Source of the DNA: Augochlora pura
Lineage: Eukaryota; Arthropoda; Insecta; Hymenoptera; Halictidae
Direction of reading: 5' to 3'
DNA length: 64,000 bases
Assembly: GCF_028453695.1 (NCBI RefSeq)
Contig: NC_135772.1
Location: 7,254,001-7,318,000 of the forward strand
The translations under genes and the position numbers were made by a program. Below the pieces are notes generated by a model. The model did no database searches and was not told where the DNA came from. It saw only the letters and a program-made list of their open reading frames with translations. Of this stretch, positions 11,475-25,625 are shown one piece after another. Position 1 is the stretch's first letter. Each line of letters starts with the position of its first letter.

Positions 11475-14106
11475 TAATTGTCGTTAACGCCACCACTGTT
11501 TGCACATTGTTCGCTTCAGTGTAGAATTTCGTAAGAAGCAGGATTTCTATAAAAATTAATTTCTCTTAATTTTGTTAATAATTTATTATATTCGTTAGTA
11601 ATTGTAGTTTGTTCAAGATAATACAACAGTATTTGTTGTAAATGTATGAAACATGTGGGTTATAGTGCAACAGTGTCGGTCTTCAAAAATCTGTGCAATT
11701 TTTAAAAAATTTCTTACTATAGTACCTCTATTCATCTATGTCCCTCTTATTGAAACATGTCGACTGCATCAACGTCATTTTATCACTAGATTAAAGATTT
11801 TATGCACTTATAACGAAAATAAGTTTATCATAAGCAAAACAGCAACATCGTTCAAAGAATTTCAAAAAATTGTCATATTATTTTTAACAATTTAAAGTAA
11901 CTAAAAAACAAATAAATATCTATGCAGATCCAGTAACCTGTATTTAGCATGCATCTTTTATTTTACATAAAAATCCCCAGCTCACTCATTAATGACATAT
12001 ATCATAATGCTTCTTTTTTTATTGTTTACTACAAAATTTAGATTCAGAAAAATGACGACAACAGTTGCATTTGAAAATAAAGATTTTCATGAATTCTTTA
12101 ATGAAAAATGTACGGCACATCCGAGGGTTGCGACTTGATAACCAGCGATATAGTTGAATTCTAATACTGTTTGCACTGACCGCGTCTGGAAGCGAAGATA
12201 ACGGCCGGAAATTACACTCGTGGGTTCGTTTCCCGTGATACGTCCCGTGGGAATAATTCTCCACCACACGTAACCCCCATTTGCACAATCTGTACGAAAC
12301 ACAAAGCCCAAGAGCTCGCAACTTTTGCTTACGCATGAAAAATATATATTCTTGTGCAGAGCTGCTATATTTTTTCGCTGCTGCCACCCCGAAAGAACGA
12401 AGGGACGTAACAATCCCTGCTATTAATTGTGCTACATTTGTAACTGTTGAACACATCTGCTGGAAACTTGTGTAGCTTTTTATCTGTTGAGGTGATAGAA
12501 CTACTGGCGGAGTAATATTTCTTTTACGGTTTCTCGTTTTTCAAAGGTTTTTCTTCTGAAAATGCAACTTGTCTTCACATTTTATCACTTTTTTGCTTTC
12601 TAATGTCTTGTATCTGTATCCTTTCGAAAACTCTTACTTTTTCCACTTTTCTCAGAAATTGTTCAAATATGGTATAATGGGAGAAATTAATTTAGGTTAA
12701 CTATACTGAACTACGACTCCAATAAATACTATTAACAACTTGACGAATTTCGATGCTTAGATTTATATTCGGAACGGAGTTTATAATTTTTGCTTCCAGT
12801 GCAATGCCACAGTTTGCTTACTGAATTTAATAAAAGTAAATAGGTTAATTCTTTAAGAAACACATCAAAATGGATCCGAGCACCACCATTCAGTGGTTAA
12901 AGGATTAAAGACTGCATTAAATATTATTATCGGCTGTATTAATCCCTAAATTGACAAAGAACGATTTTCAAATTTATAAAATTTTATGAAAACGAATGTA
13001 TAATTTTGTTCTGCATGCATGCGCGAGAGTTTTTCAATTTTGTCCTGACATTTAAGCAAAATCAAGTTCAAAAATCCACTGAAAACTCAAGAATGACGCA
13101 TAAAATTAAAAATGATTGTACATTCAGGAATTAATGATTTGCTTTCGACTCATTTTGCTGTTTTCATTTTACCAAAAGTGTTGTCGTATCAAATTACAGT
13201 GAATGCACATATATCAGAATACATTTAAAAATCTTAATCACAGATTCAATTGTAATACGTTACAGTAACAGAACAATAAATTTCCGAAATAGAATTTCAA
13301 AAAATAGTAATTTCTGATAATAAATTAGTTTTGTCACGATGTCCATAAATACGACGAGCAGTACGTACGACGCTATTGAAAAGCACAAGGTGATGCAACT
13401 TTTTCAGGGAGAAAGGACACTTTCGGTTTTTTGTTACGCCGATAAATCTTCTACTTGATACCGGTGAACTTTCGTTGTTGTTTTTTTTTCTGTAGGACCA
13501 TCAAAGCCGGCTCAAATATCGTGGCAACCGATTCACGATGACAGATCGGATGGCTGTGGGAAATGTATCGACTCATGATCTCCAGAGATGCAGAGTATAG
13601 TAGACGTCGTTGAAAGAGAAATCGTTGGTTGAATAAAAAGGATAACGGTAGTCGGACGACAAAAAAATCGTCCACGAACAGCTAATGCGAAACCGTCCTT
13701 AATCCTGTCAGACTCATCAGTTTTGACGACGAGACAGACGATTATGTGTTCTGCACTCATTTTTGTCAACAGGATTTCAAATGAGAAATATCACAGTTCA
13801 GAATACGTAAATAGTAAAAACCGTCGAAACAATAGACTCATTAATTTTTCCTGCAAAGTACTGAAGACGTACCTATTATAAATTCGAATTGACTGTAATA
13901 AGCTGCAGTACTTGATAATTTATTTACCGAAAACCTGAAAGTAGGCTTCCTACTGACTGAGCTGTATTTAAACGAAGCTCGATAATTTTAGCTCTAAAAT
14001 AATATCGGAAGTCCAGAAGTTACCAAACAATTTCTTGGATTATGTTGCTTTTGAACAACTGTCTTAACAAATTCTAAACTGATGATCTTCAATTTTAATA
14101 GGACTT
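11475..14106. other. Non-coding DNA with a GC-richer patch
   Basis: At 12120-12460 the composition is more balanced and a 145-codon frame is open on the minus strand, but there is no domain or splice evidence, and two overlapping frames are open too, which points to chance. A similar patch lies at 13440-13760. The rest is AT-rich and unremarkable. Confidence 0.35.
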
Positions 14107-14110
14107 TTAA

Positions 14111-14498
14111 CCATTTAGCTGTTTTTGACGAATATACTCGTCAGAACGTAAAATGTTAGAATTTCTTCACGACGAGATTCTCGTCAAACATACGTTATGT
14201 TTACAATATTATTTGTTAAACTATGGCATCTTATAGAAATGCTGCATTTAAACAAAATATGAAAAAATTCAAACATAAACAATAATTTGCACACATTGTG
14301 TATATAATGAATTTTAAACATTGATGTACACTAAATTTCGCATTGGAACGAGTTTTCTAATTTTCTAAATTCGTTTTCAAATTTCTGTGCTGGAGAAATC
14401 TATGAAAATAGGTATGAAGTTAGCTTTAAGTTAGTTTCCACGATCCCAGGAACATTTTTGATAATCGAAGCCAAAAAAGACACAGATAGTTTAAGCGG
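14111..14498. mobile_element. Probable piggyBac-type MITE
   Basis: A TTAA (14107-14110) is followed by ccatttagctg, and the other side ends cttaaacgg-type sequence (read inward on the minus strand as ccgcttaaac) before a TTAA at 14499-14502. Just inside the left end are two palindromic strings, gacgaatatactcgtc and gacgagattctcgtc, of the kind seen near piggyBac ends. TTAA duplications are diagnostic of the piggyBac superfamily. The two terminal repeats agree only loosely, so this is a probable, eroded, 388-bp non-autonomous copy. Confidence 0.5.
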
Positions 14499-14502
14499 TT
14501 AA

Positions 14503-17500
14503 TGGCGTCGTGCTCTGGTCTAAATATCCTTGATAACTGTGGCGGAGTAAGGGAACATGATTTAGTCGCGAATGAAGCCCGCAGAGCATTGCCACGGAGT
14601 ACAGGAATATAGCATTGTGTCTATTAATAGGGAATCAACGGTGATAGAGCGAGAGTTGCTTAAGCTCCGGAACTTAGGTTGGACGGCAATGATTTAATTC
14701 AAGAAATATTGGGTGTCCTAGGATTGCCAATGTATCGGTGGCAGAGAATATCTACGTCATACCGTTAGCAGTGATGAATAGATGGGAATGTCTGAGAACA
14801 TGTAAATTGATTACTTAATTTAAATGACAAGTGGATCATTTTACGTGCACTACACGTACAAATAGATAGTTACAAGAAGATGATATAATTCAACGAAATT
14901 TTATTTTACTCAATTGAAAAGCCACTGCAGTAAATATTACATTATATATTATATATATTATATATATTATATAAATATTAAACTGCAACAATAGGATTAT
15001 TTTTGTTGTTTAATACTATGATTACTAGAACTTGCAATAGTAGTAAAAAGAATGTTATTGACATCTTGTTGGACCATTAAGGATAACTGGTTGCAAATTT
15101 CCTATGTCATGAGTACTAGAACTAGAATGATGAGTTCGTGAGAATAGAGTTTCTTCTTTTAAACGCGCGTTATATTAAAAGTAGCTTAAAATAAATCAGC
15201 TCCTCAAATTCTGGATAAATCAATAGATTTTTTTATGAATATAATTCCGACTTAATATTAACTGAGAAATTAGGTAATATTGGTTAACCTAATGCCTATG
15301 CTGTGTACAGTATCCGTACGTCCATTAGGGCTAATAACCCGATTACGCTGAGCCATATCATTTGCGCATCACGTATTCTAATTCATTACCAACCTATAGT
15401 TATCAGCTTCATTCATACTGACAAGAGTGTTACGATCGAGCTGGTTATGTGAATATTAATTTAAAATTTCCAAAATTGATCATAGTAAAAGTGACGTTAA
15501 CGTTTATTATTGCAAATGCTTGCCAATGTTACTTACTACGTCTTCATCTATTGGAAGCTTTACATAAAGATTTTATTTAAAATTTTTACATAAAGTAAAA
15601 TACGCATCTTTATGAAAATTTTGATCTCCATTCTTTATGGAAATAAGAACAAAGAAACAATTTATTTCTTTAATATAAATATTGTGTATGATAAGTATAA
15701 ATTAGAGATACCTTAATATTTGTTATTATAATTGTTTTCTAATATTTTAATAAATATGCAATAAGGTCATAAGTTTCGCAAATCTCAGAAATTATCAATG
15801 CGGGAACAGTTTTTGTATTTAGCAACTCATGGAAACGAAAGATACATGGAGTCAGCGTTGGAAGCCGAAAGGGGCGCTACACTAATTACTGCCTTTCCAA
15901 CTCCGCAAAAAGAGACACAGATCGAATGAACTGATTAGAACGCAATAGTGCAATTTATTGGATTCGTCATACCTTTGACCACGGTTTCATCCTCAAATTT
16001 TTCAGCTTTAGGCTAATCACTCGGAATGGTGCCTTCAGTAAAAGAAATAACTAAAAATATATCTGGCATCATGTGATACTCCTGTTGAATTTCATTTTTA
16101 ACGTGAATGTATTTCATAGCCTTTTCGAAAACGTATTTCATGAATTTTAAAAGTTTCTCTTACACTCATAAATTTTTAATTCGTAGAATTTACATTTGCA
16201 AGGTTTGACGCGGGATCACGAGTTTAAATATTTCGAATTTTTAGATAAGTTCTCTTTTCTTTGTTACTCTTTGAGTATCTTAATAATAATACTTATTTAC
16301 ATGCTGGAGCTTTTAATTTATGCTAGGAACAAAAAGACGATTGACATTCTTTATTCTTTCATGCTTATATTGTCGATGAATCTAAAAAGAATTGAAACTC
16401 TCACATAATTAACAAATTCATGGAACTTTCAACGAGAATATACGATTTCATCCAGTTTCGTCTGATTTATGAGAAAATAATTATTTGATATCCTTCCTTA
16501 TTGTCTTTTTTATTGTTTAGTTGTATATGTCGGAATATCGTGAACAACATTTGTGAAAAAATAAACAATTATTTGTTAGAAAAAATTTTTATCCGGGGCT
16601 TCATTTTCGAGAGAATTGACTTTAAACTTTGTTCATCTTTGTAAAGGATTTAGCTGTCATCTTGCGCCTATCGCAATTGCCTCCATCCGAGACAGTCTTT
16701 AAAAACATTAATTGTTGTGAATACGTATAAACGGAATGTTTCTTCTGATTGCCAGATTTTCTACTTAACATATTCGTTATCAGCGTAAAGCTATTATAGT
16801 TCTAATATTAAATGCAAGAGAACAATGAAAAATATTGTCGCAGATAATTCACTGGAGCAACATAATTTAAGTTTCCTTGGAATACAAAATTGTTCTTAAA
16901 ATGGTATTATGTTAGAATTATGAAAATACGCAGTATTTACATAAATTATGAACGTACTAATATCGATAGAGATATTTAATAATCGATAACCTGTGTGAAA
17001 TGTTTTTAAGAGCAATACAATTCTGTCATCTCTCCGATTCGCCAATAACATCTAATTTTAAGTCAAATCAGAGAAAAGAAATAAAAAGCAAAGAGTTGGC
17101 ATAATCTCTAATATCAAATGCGAATTCTTACCGAAATTGAAATAAAAATTTCACTTTAATTTGTAATTAAAAAACAAAATTGTTATTCTTCTCGTTCGTT
17201 TTAGATTAGCTCGCAGGACACCCGGTAAAATATTTGATACGGGTAGATCGAACACCTCGAGTATCACAAGTGTAACTCATTGCCCCCAGATGCACGTTTT
17301 GCTCTGCTCCGACAGATAGTTAACCAAGAGTGCGAAACTACTTCTCTCGAAGCAATGGTTCCATGGTATGAAAGTACACACTATGGCAGGTTATGCATGA
17401 AAGTCGGCCAATGTACAGTGTGTAGTGTAGATTGTAGACTACGCGTAGATGTTACACCCAAGCGCGCTATGTTACGTGATTGAAGGCATGTATAATACGT

Positions 17501-20360
17501 GTATACTAGCGGCTTTGCATATGTATACTACTTGCACCACCTATGTTATTAATAGAAATTTAATTATTTCCTGCCCCTTTAGTTTTGCTGCCGCGACACT
17601 TTATTCACTCAACATCGCGCGTTTGTGGTAACTTCGCGCGATCCAAAATCTTGTTTAGAGAGCATGTAGACCATGTCAAACATTTTGAAATCTGAACTAT
17701 TAATACATATTACAAATTATTGCATACACTCTTATTCAAGGGTCTCGTTTAATTATATCACCGATTTCATGCTCGCCTAAAACAGCAGAAAAACAACAAA
17801 ATTTTAGAATTGTTTCTCTGTTTCTTGTTCTCTTTATAATTTAAACAAGGTAAGAATTCTTAAATTGTTGTATTTTTCTGCTGTTTTTTCTATTGTATAA
17901 TCCTGTTTGTATAATTTTGAACAACTTAATTGGCTGTCACTTCTTTCTCACAGATTTACTTCATTTTGTTGTATTCTTTCAAGTTAATTTTCAAATATTT
18001 GAGTTTTTCATTAAATGCTTTCATAAATTATTGTTGCAGCAATGTTATAAATTAAGTTCCACGTAGGAATTTAAAAAATTGATGAAGTAATAAAACTTAA
18101 ACGGAACAATTTATCACGATTTAAACTTTGATTGTACTTTTCTCAAAACTTGTTTTCTTTTTACGATGGCCAATGAACGCGGGCTGCGTCCGACTAATTA
18201 ACTTCAAAATTTACATGCGGTTGCCTAATAAGATCCCGCACCTGTTCGCAGAGCTTTTTTTTTAATGCGATTGCACATTTTTTATTTATAGAAAATGAAA
18301 GTGGATTTTCTCTTCAAACAATGTGATCCAGCTTTAAACGCATTACCATTTTATTTATCAAGACTTTAAATTCAAATAATAGATAGCTGTTAGCATGTTT
18401 AATACGTTTGATTGTCTTACGTTAGTAAAATAATTATTTTATTTTATTACGTCAGTACTTTACAATATTTTAATAATACAGTGCAAAAATAAAATATTAT
18501 TATCAAAGCCACTAAACTAGCACCAGAAGAACTTAAAAGTGCACTTTTAGTTTGCCATGTTTTAGAACATGCTGTCCTTTGAATTTGTTAGAATTTATGG
18601 TTACATGTATTTTCATGTTTCATACACTCCTTCCGTTTTTATAAGTTGAAGAGAAGATAGAAATGTTCCTAAATGTTTTTAATGTTTTTACGCTTTTATA
18701 TTTTGTAATAATGATGCATAAAAATTATTGTACATAATAAATAATGCATAAAATTCACAGTGTAAATATCAATGTTTGCGTTTAACCAACTTTTACAACT
18801 ATGGTCTAGCTATAAGAATTCTAGTTGGGCATAGCTATGTACAAAGCGGGAAATTCTACTCGTTAAAATTTCACGCGTTAGGTGGATAAAATTATAAATA
18901 TTTCTATGTTCCATTAATTTCATTTCGGATATAGAAACAGGCTACAGATATTTCATTAATTTGATACATAGCGCGCTGTTCAATATCCTCGTGTCGCGTA
19001 ATCGGCCTTTTGAGAGATTAAAGGACGCGATTGGTCATTGTACCGTAACATTTCCCAGAAATGGCTATCACCGTTATTGTTACATTCCATTCCGAAATGT
19101 TATTAATTCGCTTGATCGTTTCAAGTACAATATATAAACAGTAGATTTTATTAGACATTGCCAAACTGAGGATGTAGATGTATAATATATGATAGAAAAT
19201 TAATCAAAATATTATTTACTAATAGCATTTGATATTTGATTCTTTTTATGTTTCTTGTTCTCTACTTCTTACTCAATAGTAAGAAGTAAACACGTCAATA
19301 TGTGTATCTTGAGGTAAACGCTTGAATTGTTAATGGATAAATTATTGTACTGAGATTTAAAATGGTCAAAATACAACTTAAAAAACAAGAAATTTTGAAA
19401 TTAACATTTCGAGACGGAACACTTATTAAACAATGTCTCGGGTCTCACCAGATTCAGAATTATTGCTTCATCCTTCGAAGACCGCAAACGGCTAGTCTGT
19501 CAAGACTGAACTGTCATAAAACTTCTAACTTTCAAACTTCATGTGAGTTCAGAAGCAATTGTTCAACCCCCGCGTTTCATCCAGGAAATACCTTCCTCCG
19601 AAAAATTATTCTCGTACGTCATAATAAATTTACTAGGATACCGTGTTTCTTTCCATCACAAATATTCGCTCCAATAACGTTGAACTGTCGTAAGGTAATT
19701 TACGTTACTCTTCGGCTCCGAGAATAGTCAGAATTTGTTCAAGCTTATCGCACGGAAATACAAAAAGGTCAGTTCGTTCCCAAGGGCAAAAATCATATCA
19801 AAATATTTGTTGAGTGAATGTTAGATTAATATATGTCGTGACGTAGTTTTATGCTAATGAACAGAGACTGTATTTCCGTTTCCACGTTTTAATATGGAAA
19901 CTGCCATGAACTGTAATATTCTTCTAATTAGAAAATTACTTGATTATGATATCCATCTTTATTTCCTCTCTTGGAATAGCAGAAATACAAATAAAAATAA
20001 CTAGCTACTAATAAACTATTAAATAACTACAAACTAACTACTTTAGCTTGTAAAGAAAATCGTACAATGACAGGACGTTTACGTCCTCATACAATTTATA
20101 TAGTATGCTCACTACAAAAATAAAATAAATACTAAAAATTTTATATAATATTTTCATTAGCAAAATAAAATCATCCTTTACATTCTTACATTCTTATTTC
20201 CAGTTGTATATCGTTGATTACATAAATTATTATTTTTCAATATAAAAATAAAATTAGTTGAAGCGTTTTCCATTATTATTTTCACTTTCGTATCAATACC
20301 TGAACAATTTACCGTGACCGAACGTAAAGATAAAATCAATCGCGGACGGTTCAAGCAATG
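14503..20360. other. AT-rich non-coding DNA
   Basis: A dinucleotide AT run (about 14940-14985) is the only clear simple repeat. The longest open frame (19362-19727, plus strand, 121 codons) has no recognisable motif. Many poly-T tracts occur. Nothing supports a gene. Confidence 0.4.
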
Positions 20361-20960
20361 TTATCGTAATCTTCGTTTTATGAGATCATTTCGAACATTT
20401 TTATATCGAGTCCTGCGATCGCTACAACATAGTACCTCGACGAAGTGTCCCGGCAGAACAGAGAAGAACTAGATCGTGTAATATTACACCTTTTAGCCGG
20501 ATAGGTGTATCGTAAAACCTGTTTATTAACTGAACTCCATTCGATGGGCTCAATCGAATGGCTCGAGCCGTTCGCTACCACTCGCGAAATATTGCGTCTC
20601 TACAAGGGAATATCGTGGTTTACTGTAAGGACGAAGGACCGAAATCGACGATTGTAGTTCGATATTCCAGATCTGAACCAGTGTCGGGCATAAAATTCAC
20701 TCTGCACGATCAATTTCTCACCGCGCCGCGCTTCGTCGGCCCCTCGATACGTCGTTGTCGTTGCGGCTTTAAATTGAACCGTATCATTTCCTTTACTTTT
20801 TTAAAATCATTGAATTCGCCGCCAACGGAATATGAATGTAAACGTCTCTTAAAAATTTCATCTTCGATAAGAAGCGTTGTACGCCGACTTCTCGCTATCG
20901 ACATTTCTGTCCATAAGTCGACGGCCACTTGATTACCCAGGAAAAAAATATGAATCGCGA
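20361..20960. other. CpG-richer patch, open on both strands, no recognised gene
   Basis: Plus-strand frame 20558-20932 (124 codons) and minus-strand frames overlap here. The composition is more GC-rich than the surroundings, which by itself lengthens open frames. The predicted protein has no domain, signal peptide or membrane segment that I recognise. It could be a conserved regulatory patch or part of an exon, but I cannot support a gene. Confidence 0.25.
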
Positions 20961-21341
20961 TCTTCTTTGGACTGCGGATTTTCGCGATTTAGAGTTCACC
21001 GAGGATCGTAAAAGTTTTTATGGTGCAAGAAGTGGATGAGTGGAATTATTACTGCAGGATTTACAATTCCTCTTAAATCCGCTTCGACTTACGTCTACGC
21101 GAACTTGTAGGAATGGTACGAAACATATCTTTTTTATAAAAGATGTGTAGCAATCCGAATATGTATTAGATACATTTCTGAATTACTCTTAACAGATTAA
21201 CTCTTTGCACTACGATTTTTTTCAGTTACTGCATTTCTTCCTGATTGTCTTTATTTACTTTTATTTCCACACTTTGATGACATTTCGAAAAAATTAATAG
21301 CAATTATATTTATTAAATTATGTACGAAAGTTATATAATAT

Positions 21342-21485
21342 ATACAGGTTATTTCAAAATTATTGTAACTTCGGGTAATGAAGGCAGATCATTTGAAGTA
21401 ATTTTTTTCTTAGCAAAAATGCAATCCGCACCTTTGTTTATAAGTTGTTAACGAACAACAGTGGCTAATAAGAGGCGAACGGAAT
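21342..21485. repeat. Dispersed repeat, second copy of the 3084 family
   Basis: Reads tacaggttatttcaaaatta, then ttgtaacttcgg, aaatgcaatccgcacctttg and gttaacgaacaacagtgg. The order of motifs matches 3084-3180, with an extra middle segment containing ggcagatcatttgaagtaat. This copy is probably closer to the full-length family member. Confidence 0.5.
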
Positions 21486-22630
21486 TATGTTTTGTTTTTT
21501 TCTTTTTTAAATGTTAAAATAAATAAAAAAGTATCTACATCAGATAACAAAATATAATTCAGAACAGTAAAGGTTTTTAATAAATCCTACGCAAATATTC
21601 CTAATAAATAAATCTATTTTATATTTTTATCAGCGAAAGTGCAATTTAATCACATATTTAGCGTAAAAGTAAAGAATATAAAAGAAATTGATTTTTTTAA
21701 CATGCTCAGTATCATGATTGAACAATTGTAGTACTAAGTAAAAAAGTGAGAGGTGATGACCTTTTATAGATTTTTTTTAGGTTTTCTACTTTTACCGCTC
21801 CGAATCGATTCTTTCAGGTACAGAAATGACAACAATCCTTCCGTCAACCAGTTTTCAAATTTAGGTAAACGAGCATGTCGTTGTATAATGTAGACAGCGA
21901 ACGAGGCGTGATTAAACACGTGCATCAATTTCGGTGCACCGTTATGTACCTACCGATTTACGGAATAATATGGTCGTAACCGCGACCAACCCCTGGTCAG
22001 ACACTTTCGGCGAGCTGCGCGCTAATTTTCGAAATCGCTCGCTTAATTGGGTCTAATTGTCCTAGATACGAATCGTTCTGCAGAATCATTCTATGCTATT
22101 ACTAAAAGTAATCAATCGAGCGAAATGTGTGAATTAGGTCTCTCATCGTTACGTAGGCCTTGCAGCTAAATCGGTATAACTGTGAATTCGGAACACATGT
22201 ACAAAATTACAGTTCACCGTAATTATTTAAATTGTAAACGTACTAACACAGGCACACTGATTTCACTTATAAAGTCGAAATGTTAATTTTATTTAGAATT
22301 GTTAAATGTCAATTTAGTTCGTGATGTATGTTTAATTATAAATATAAAACGTAAATTTAGTTCATGAATTCATTGTATAAATTTCATTTATGAATTCACA
22401 GTATAAATTTAATTTATACCTTTAATGTATGCAATCAATATTATACATTTCATGTGTAAATTTAATTTATAAATTTGAACTTTTACTTTAATTGAAGCAT
22501 ACACAAAATACCGTTTGCGAAAAATATAATACAAATCTAGTTCAAGAACGTATAAAGAAAGAATTATATTCATTTCATAAGATTTTGTTAAATATTATTA
22601 AATGCGCATTTTATGGAAGATGTTGCTAGC
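21486..22630. other. AT-rich non-coding DNA with taaattta-type runs
   Basis: From about 22280 to 22500 the sequence repeats variants of ataaatttaatttat and tgaattca, a low-complexity, loosely tandem block. Nothing else is recognised. Confidence 0.35.
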
Positions 22631-22637
22631 CATTAGG

Positions 22638-22818
22638 TCAATATGTCTTTTGGATGTTATCATCGACGTGTATAATTCGGTACAGAAAGAGAGGAAAGAG
22701 AGAAAAGAGAGTTAGACATGTCTTCGAAGATGTCGTCAGGCATTAATTCGAACGGAAGCTATAATTATCAATCTTGCTTTTGGGTCTTATCGTCAGCGTG
22801 CATAATTCAGTACAGGAA
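22638..22818 (+). repeat. Two direct copies of a 50-bp segment, 130 bp apart
   Basis: The segment at 22638-22688 (cttttggatgttatcatcga, then cgtgtataattcggtacaga) recurs at 22768-22818 (cttttgggtcttatcgtcag, then cgtgcataattcagtacagg). The offset is 130 bp and the copies differ at about one base in six. A purine-rich agagaggaaagagag run lies between them. It is an old local duplication. Confidence 0.6.
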
Positions 22819-25610
22819 ATGGAACATCGTCTCAACGAGTAGTAATCGAGATCGCGAAGCGAAGTTTTCCCCACTGAAATTTCCTCGGATACGGGAGTAC
22901 AGGTTGAACGTGATCCGACCTCTAGTTAATGCATCAGGATGGTACTTCTCGACCTCGAGAAAGGAAGGATCATCGTGCTTAGTAGAATGTCTAGCGCGTT
23001 GAAGCGATAGAGCTAATCTCTCTCAGGATTTCTGCGTGCGGTCGGGTCCTAAATTTGCTTACAACGGCAAGGGCTTGCTCGCAGCTTGCTTGTTGGTTAA
23101 CCAACGTATTTCGATCTGACGCGTACCCGGAGTAATTCGTACATGCACGTTAATGAGACACACGTATTGCTCTCCACTCGATAGTTGCGAATACGTTCGG
23201 CTACTGATACGCATTCGTTATCAGGACGAGACATGTGTTTGACAGTTATGACCAGTGCCAACATGTTCTGATAATCGCATGCTTTCGACAGCCGCAACCG
23301 TCTGTCCCTTAATGTCTAATTACTTCGAGGAAATCCCGTTCCGCAAACGTTTACGCCATTCATCGAAATTGCGTTACGCTGAATTCCACTTGGTTTAGAT
23401 TCTTTTCCATTATCTCCAAAATATTGACCGTACACTATTCTTTGTATGCAATAAAATACCATTCGATTTTTCAAATCATCTTCTACGGAATGAGTTCTCT
23501 GGAAAATGTAGCCTTTTCGCTTAAATTTTCTTTCAAAATTCGTTTGTGAAGTGTCTATTTTAATATTAATATTGAATATAAAATGTTATAATTCATTAGC
23601 CCATATGTCTAAAATACATTGTATAAATCATATTTTTTGTGCTAACAATGAAATAAATTGGGCAAATGTATTTGCAAGAATGCTTGCTTTCACGAGTAGG
23701 TTGCCTAAAAAATTTTGTCGATTCCAGGACTTTTGTGGAAGTCCCAGAATCTTGCTACGATTTTCTAAAAATTTTTAGAATAAACACAGGAGCCACACAA
23801 CATATTAGGCTCAAGAACTTGAATTCACACGTGTTTTCTCTTTTAATAATTTCAATATATTAAAAGTAAAGCGATAACATCCATAAATTCTCCCAGTATA
23901 CTCACTGATCCGTATTTGGTTTACCCAATTTCTTCATGAATGCATGAAAATCGCAATCTGGTGATCACAAGCCGCACGATTTTGTCATTAGGCACAGACG
24001 TCATGGTGTCCGTTAGATAAGGCATTCCCATCTAGGATTAGTAACACTGAGTCGACGACGTCTGATAAGGGATCGGCCACGGCCGCAGAAAAAAATGGAA
24101 CAGACTGTCTGAAGAACAAAGGCGACGAAGGAAGATGTAGAAGGAAGACGGAAGAAGAATCTGGCGAGAGTTCTAGACCTGTGAATAATTCGAAGAGAGC
24201 CGGGCACTTTCGCCCGTATAACCTAGCTCGGCTGTGAATTTATTCGACCGTAAACTAAAGGATGTGCGTGGATACGCGGGTCCGTTGTTCCGTGAAGAGC
24301 CATTTCGCTGCGAAATGGCACAGTTTTAGTCCAACCGGGGTAATGAAACGCGGCGTCGCGTCCTGTCGCGTCGCGGCGGAACGAACCGTCGTGGAACAAA
24401 GCCGATGGCAATCGGATAGGCTGTTTCGTTTGCCTTTTACGAAGCCGTGACGGAATCTGCTCGTTTAATCGGAGGACAATTTATGCATCGAGCCCTCTAG
24501 AGCGTATCCGGCGGCCGTTTAGCATCGCGCCTGGCTATTTCCTGTCAAGGACCGTTCCCCGCGTGAGCGATCGTTTTCGCGTGAAACTAACGCCCCTTAA
24601 CGGATTAACCCGAAACCTCGCCGTCGCCTCGGAATCAAACGACACGCGAGATCGAAGCGATAACCCGCGTTCCTGCTGCTACCGATTGCTATTGTTTCGG
24701 ACGATCACGTACCACAGCCAAGATGACATCGATATGCCGCGCACCGTCGCGCAACGATGAATTTATAAGTGACTCAGTGTTCGTTCGATGAATCGATCTT
24801 CTCCGGGATATTTCGGGACCCGAAATGTGGTAGGATCTCACCGAATCACCCATCTCGACTAACCAATTTGCTAATGATATTAATTCCTTCGGTGATTCAA
24901 ACATTGTGTATGCGATGCAGTCTGTGACCTTTGCAGTTATGAGAGTTAAGTTGTAGTCTAATTTTCCGTCTGCGGGTTACAAGCGTTAATATTGGCCGCT
25001 TCAAACCGCCTCAGATGCGATGAAAGCTGTACAGAGCGTGCACATTAGGCACCATAGGTGTATATCTCGAAGCTTGCTATCTCTTTCGAACATCACTACT
25101 TTTATACTTTATCATTGTCACCAGCAAACAACACCAATAGAAACACAAGCATTCTTTAGATTCGAGCATTAGAGTACATCAGACTTTCAAATATCCAACA
25201 TCGCAGACATACAAACCAGCTGAAAAACAGTTTATATTTATAACTAACTCCGCGCTATTAACTGTGATGAATATTTAGAACAAAATCTACTATATAGAAC
25301 AATAGAATATTAATTTTCATACCTTTGTTCTAATTAGTGTAACTCGGAATAAGATCGGAGATCAAAGAATTAACTTGCCAACTAAAATCGCTTGTACGTA
25401 ATAAATTGCTAAAAATTCTGTATACGTTTTTTGAGTTTAATCAAATTCTTGTGATCAATATAATTGCAAGTTTAAGAAACTATTCATTCAACAGTTTTAA
25501 AATCAGTGAAGCGATAATTAAAACTATAAAGACTACAAAATAGATCAATTTGAAAGAAAACCCTAACATTCAGTACAAGAAGAGCGATTGGAATCGTTAT
25601 ATTAGAACAA
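22819..25610. other. Non-coding DNA with a CpG-rich block at 24000-24900
   Basis: 24000-24900 is the largest non-transposon GC- and CpG-rich block in the window. Several short frames (60-70 codons) are open on both strands, as expected from composition. I see no recognisable protein and no clear exon. Candidate explanations are a promoter or first-exon region or a conserved regulatory block. The remainder is AT-rich. Confidence 0.3.
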
Positions 25611-25625
25611 AACACTACTTAGTAA

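Noticed and set aside
12019..12456. 145-codon minus-strand frame as a gene
   Set aside because: Overlapping open frames on both strands and no recognisable motif.
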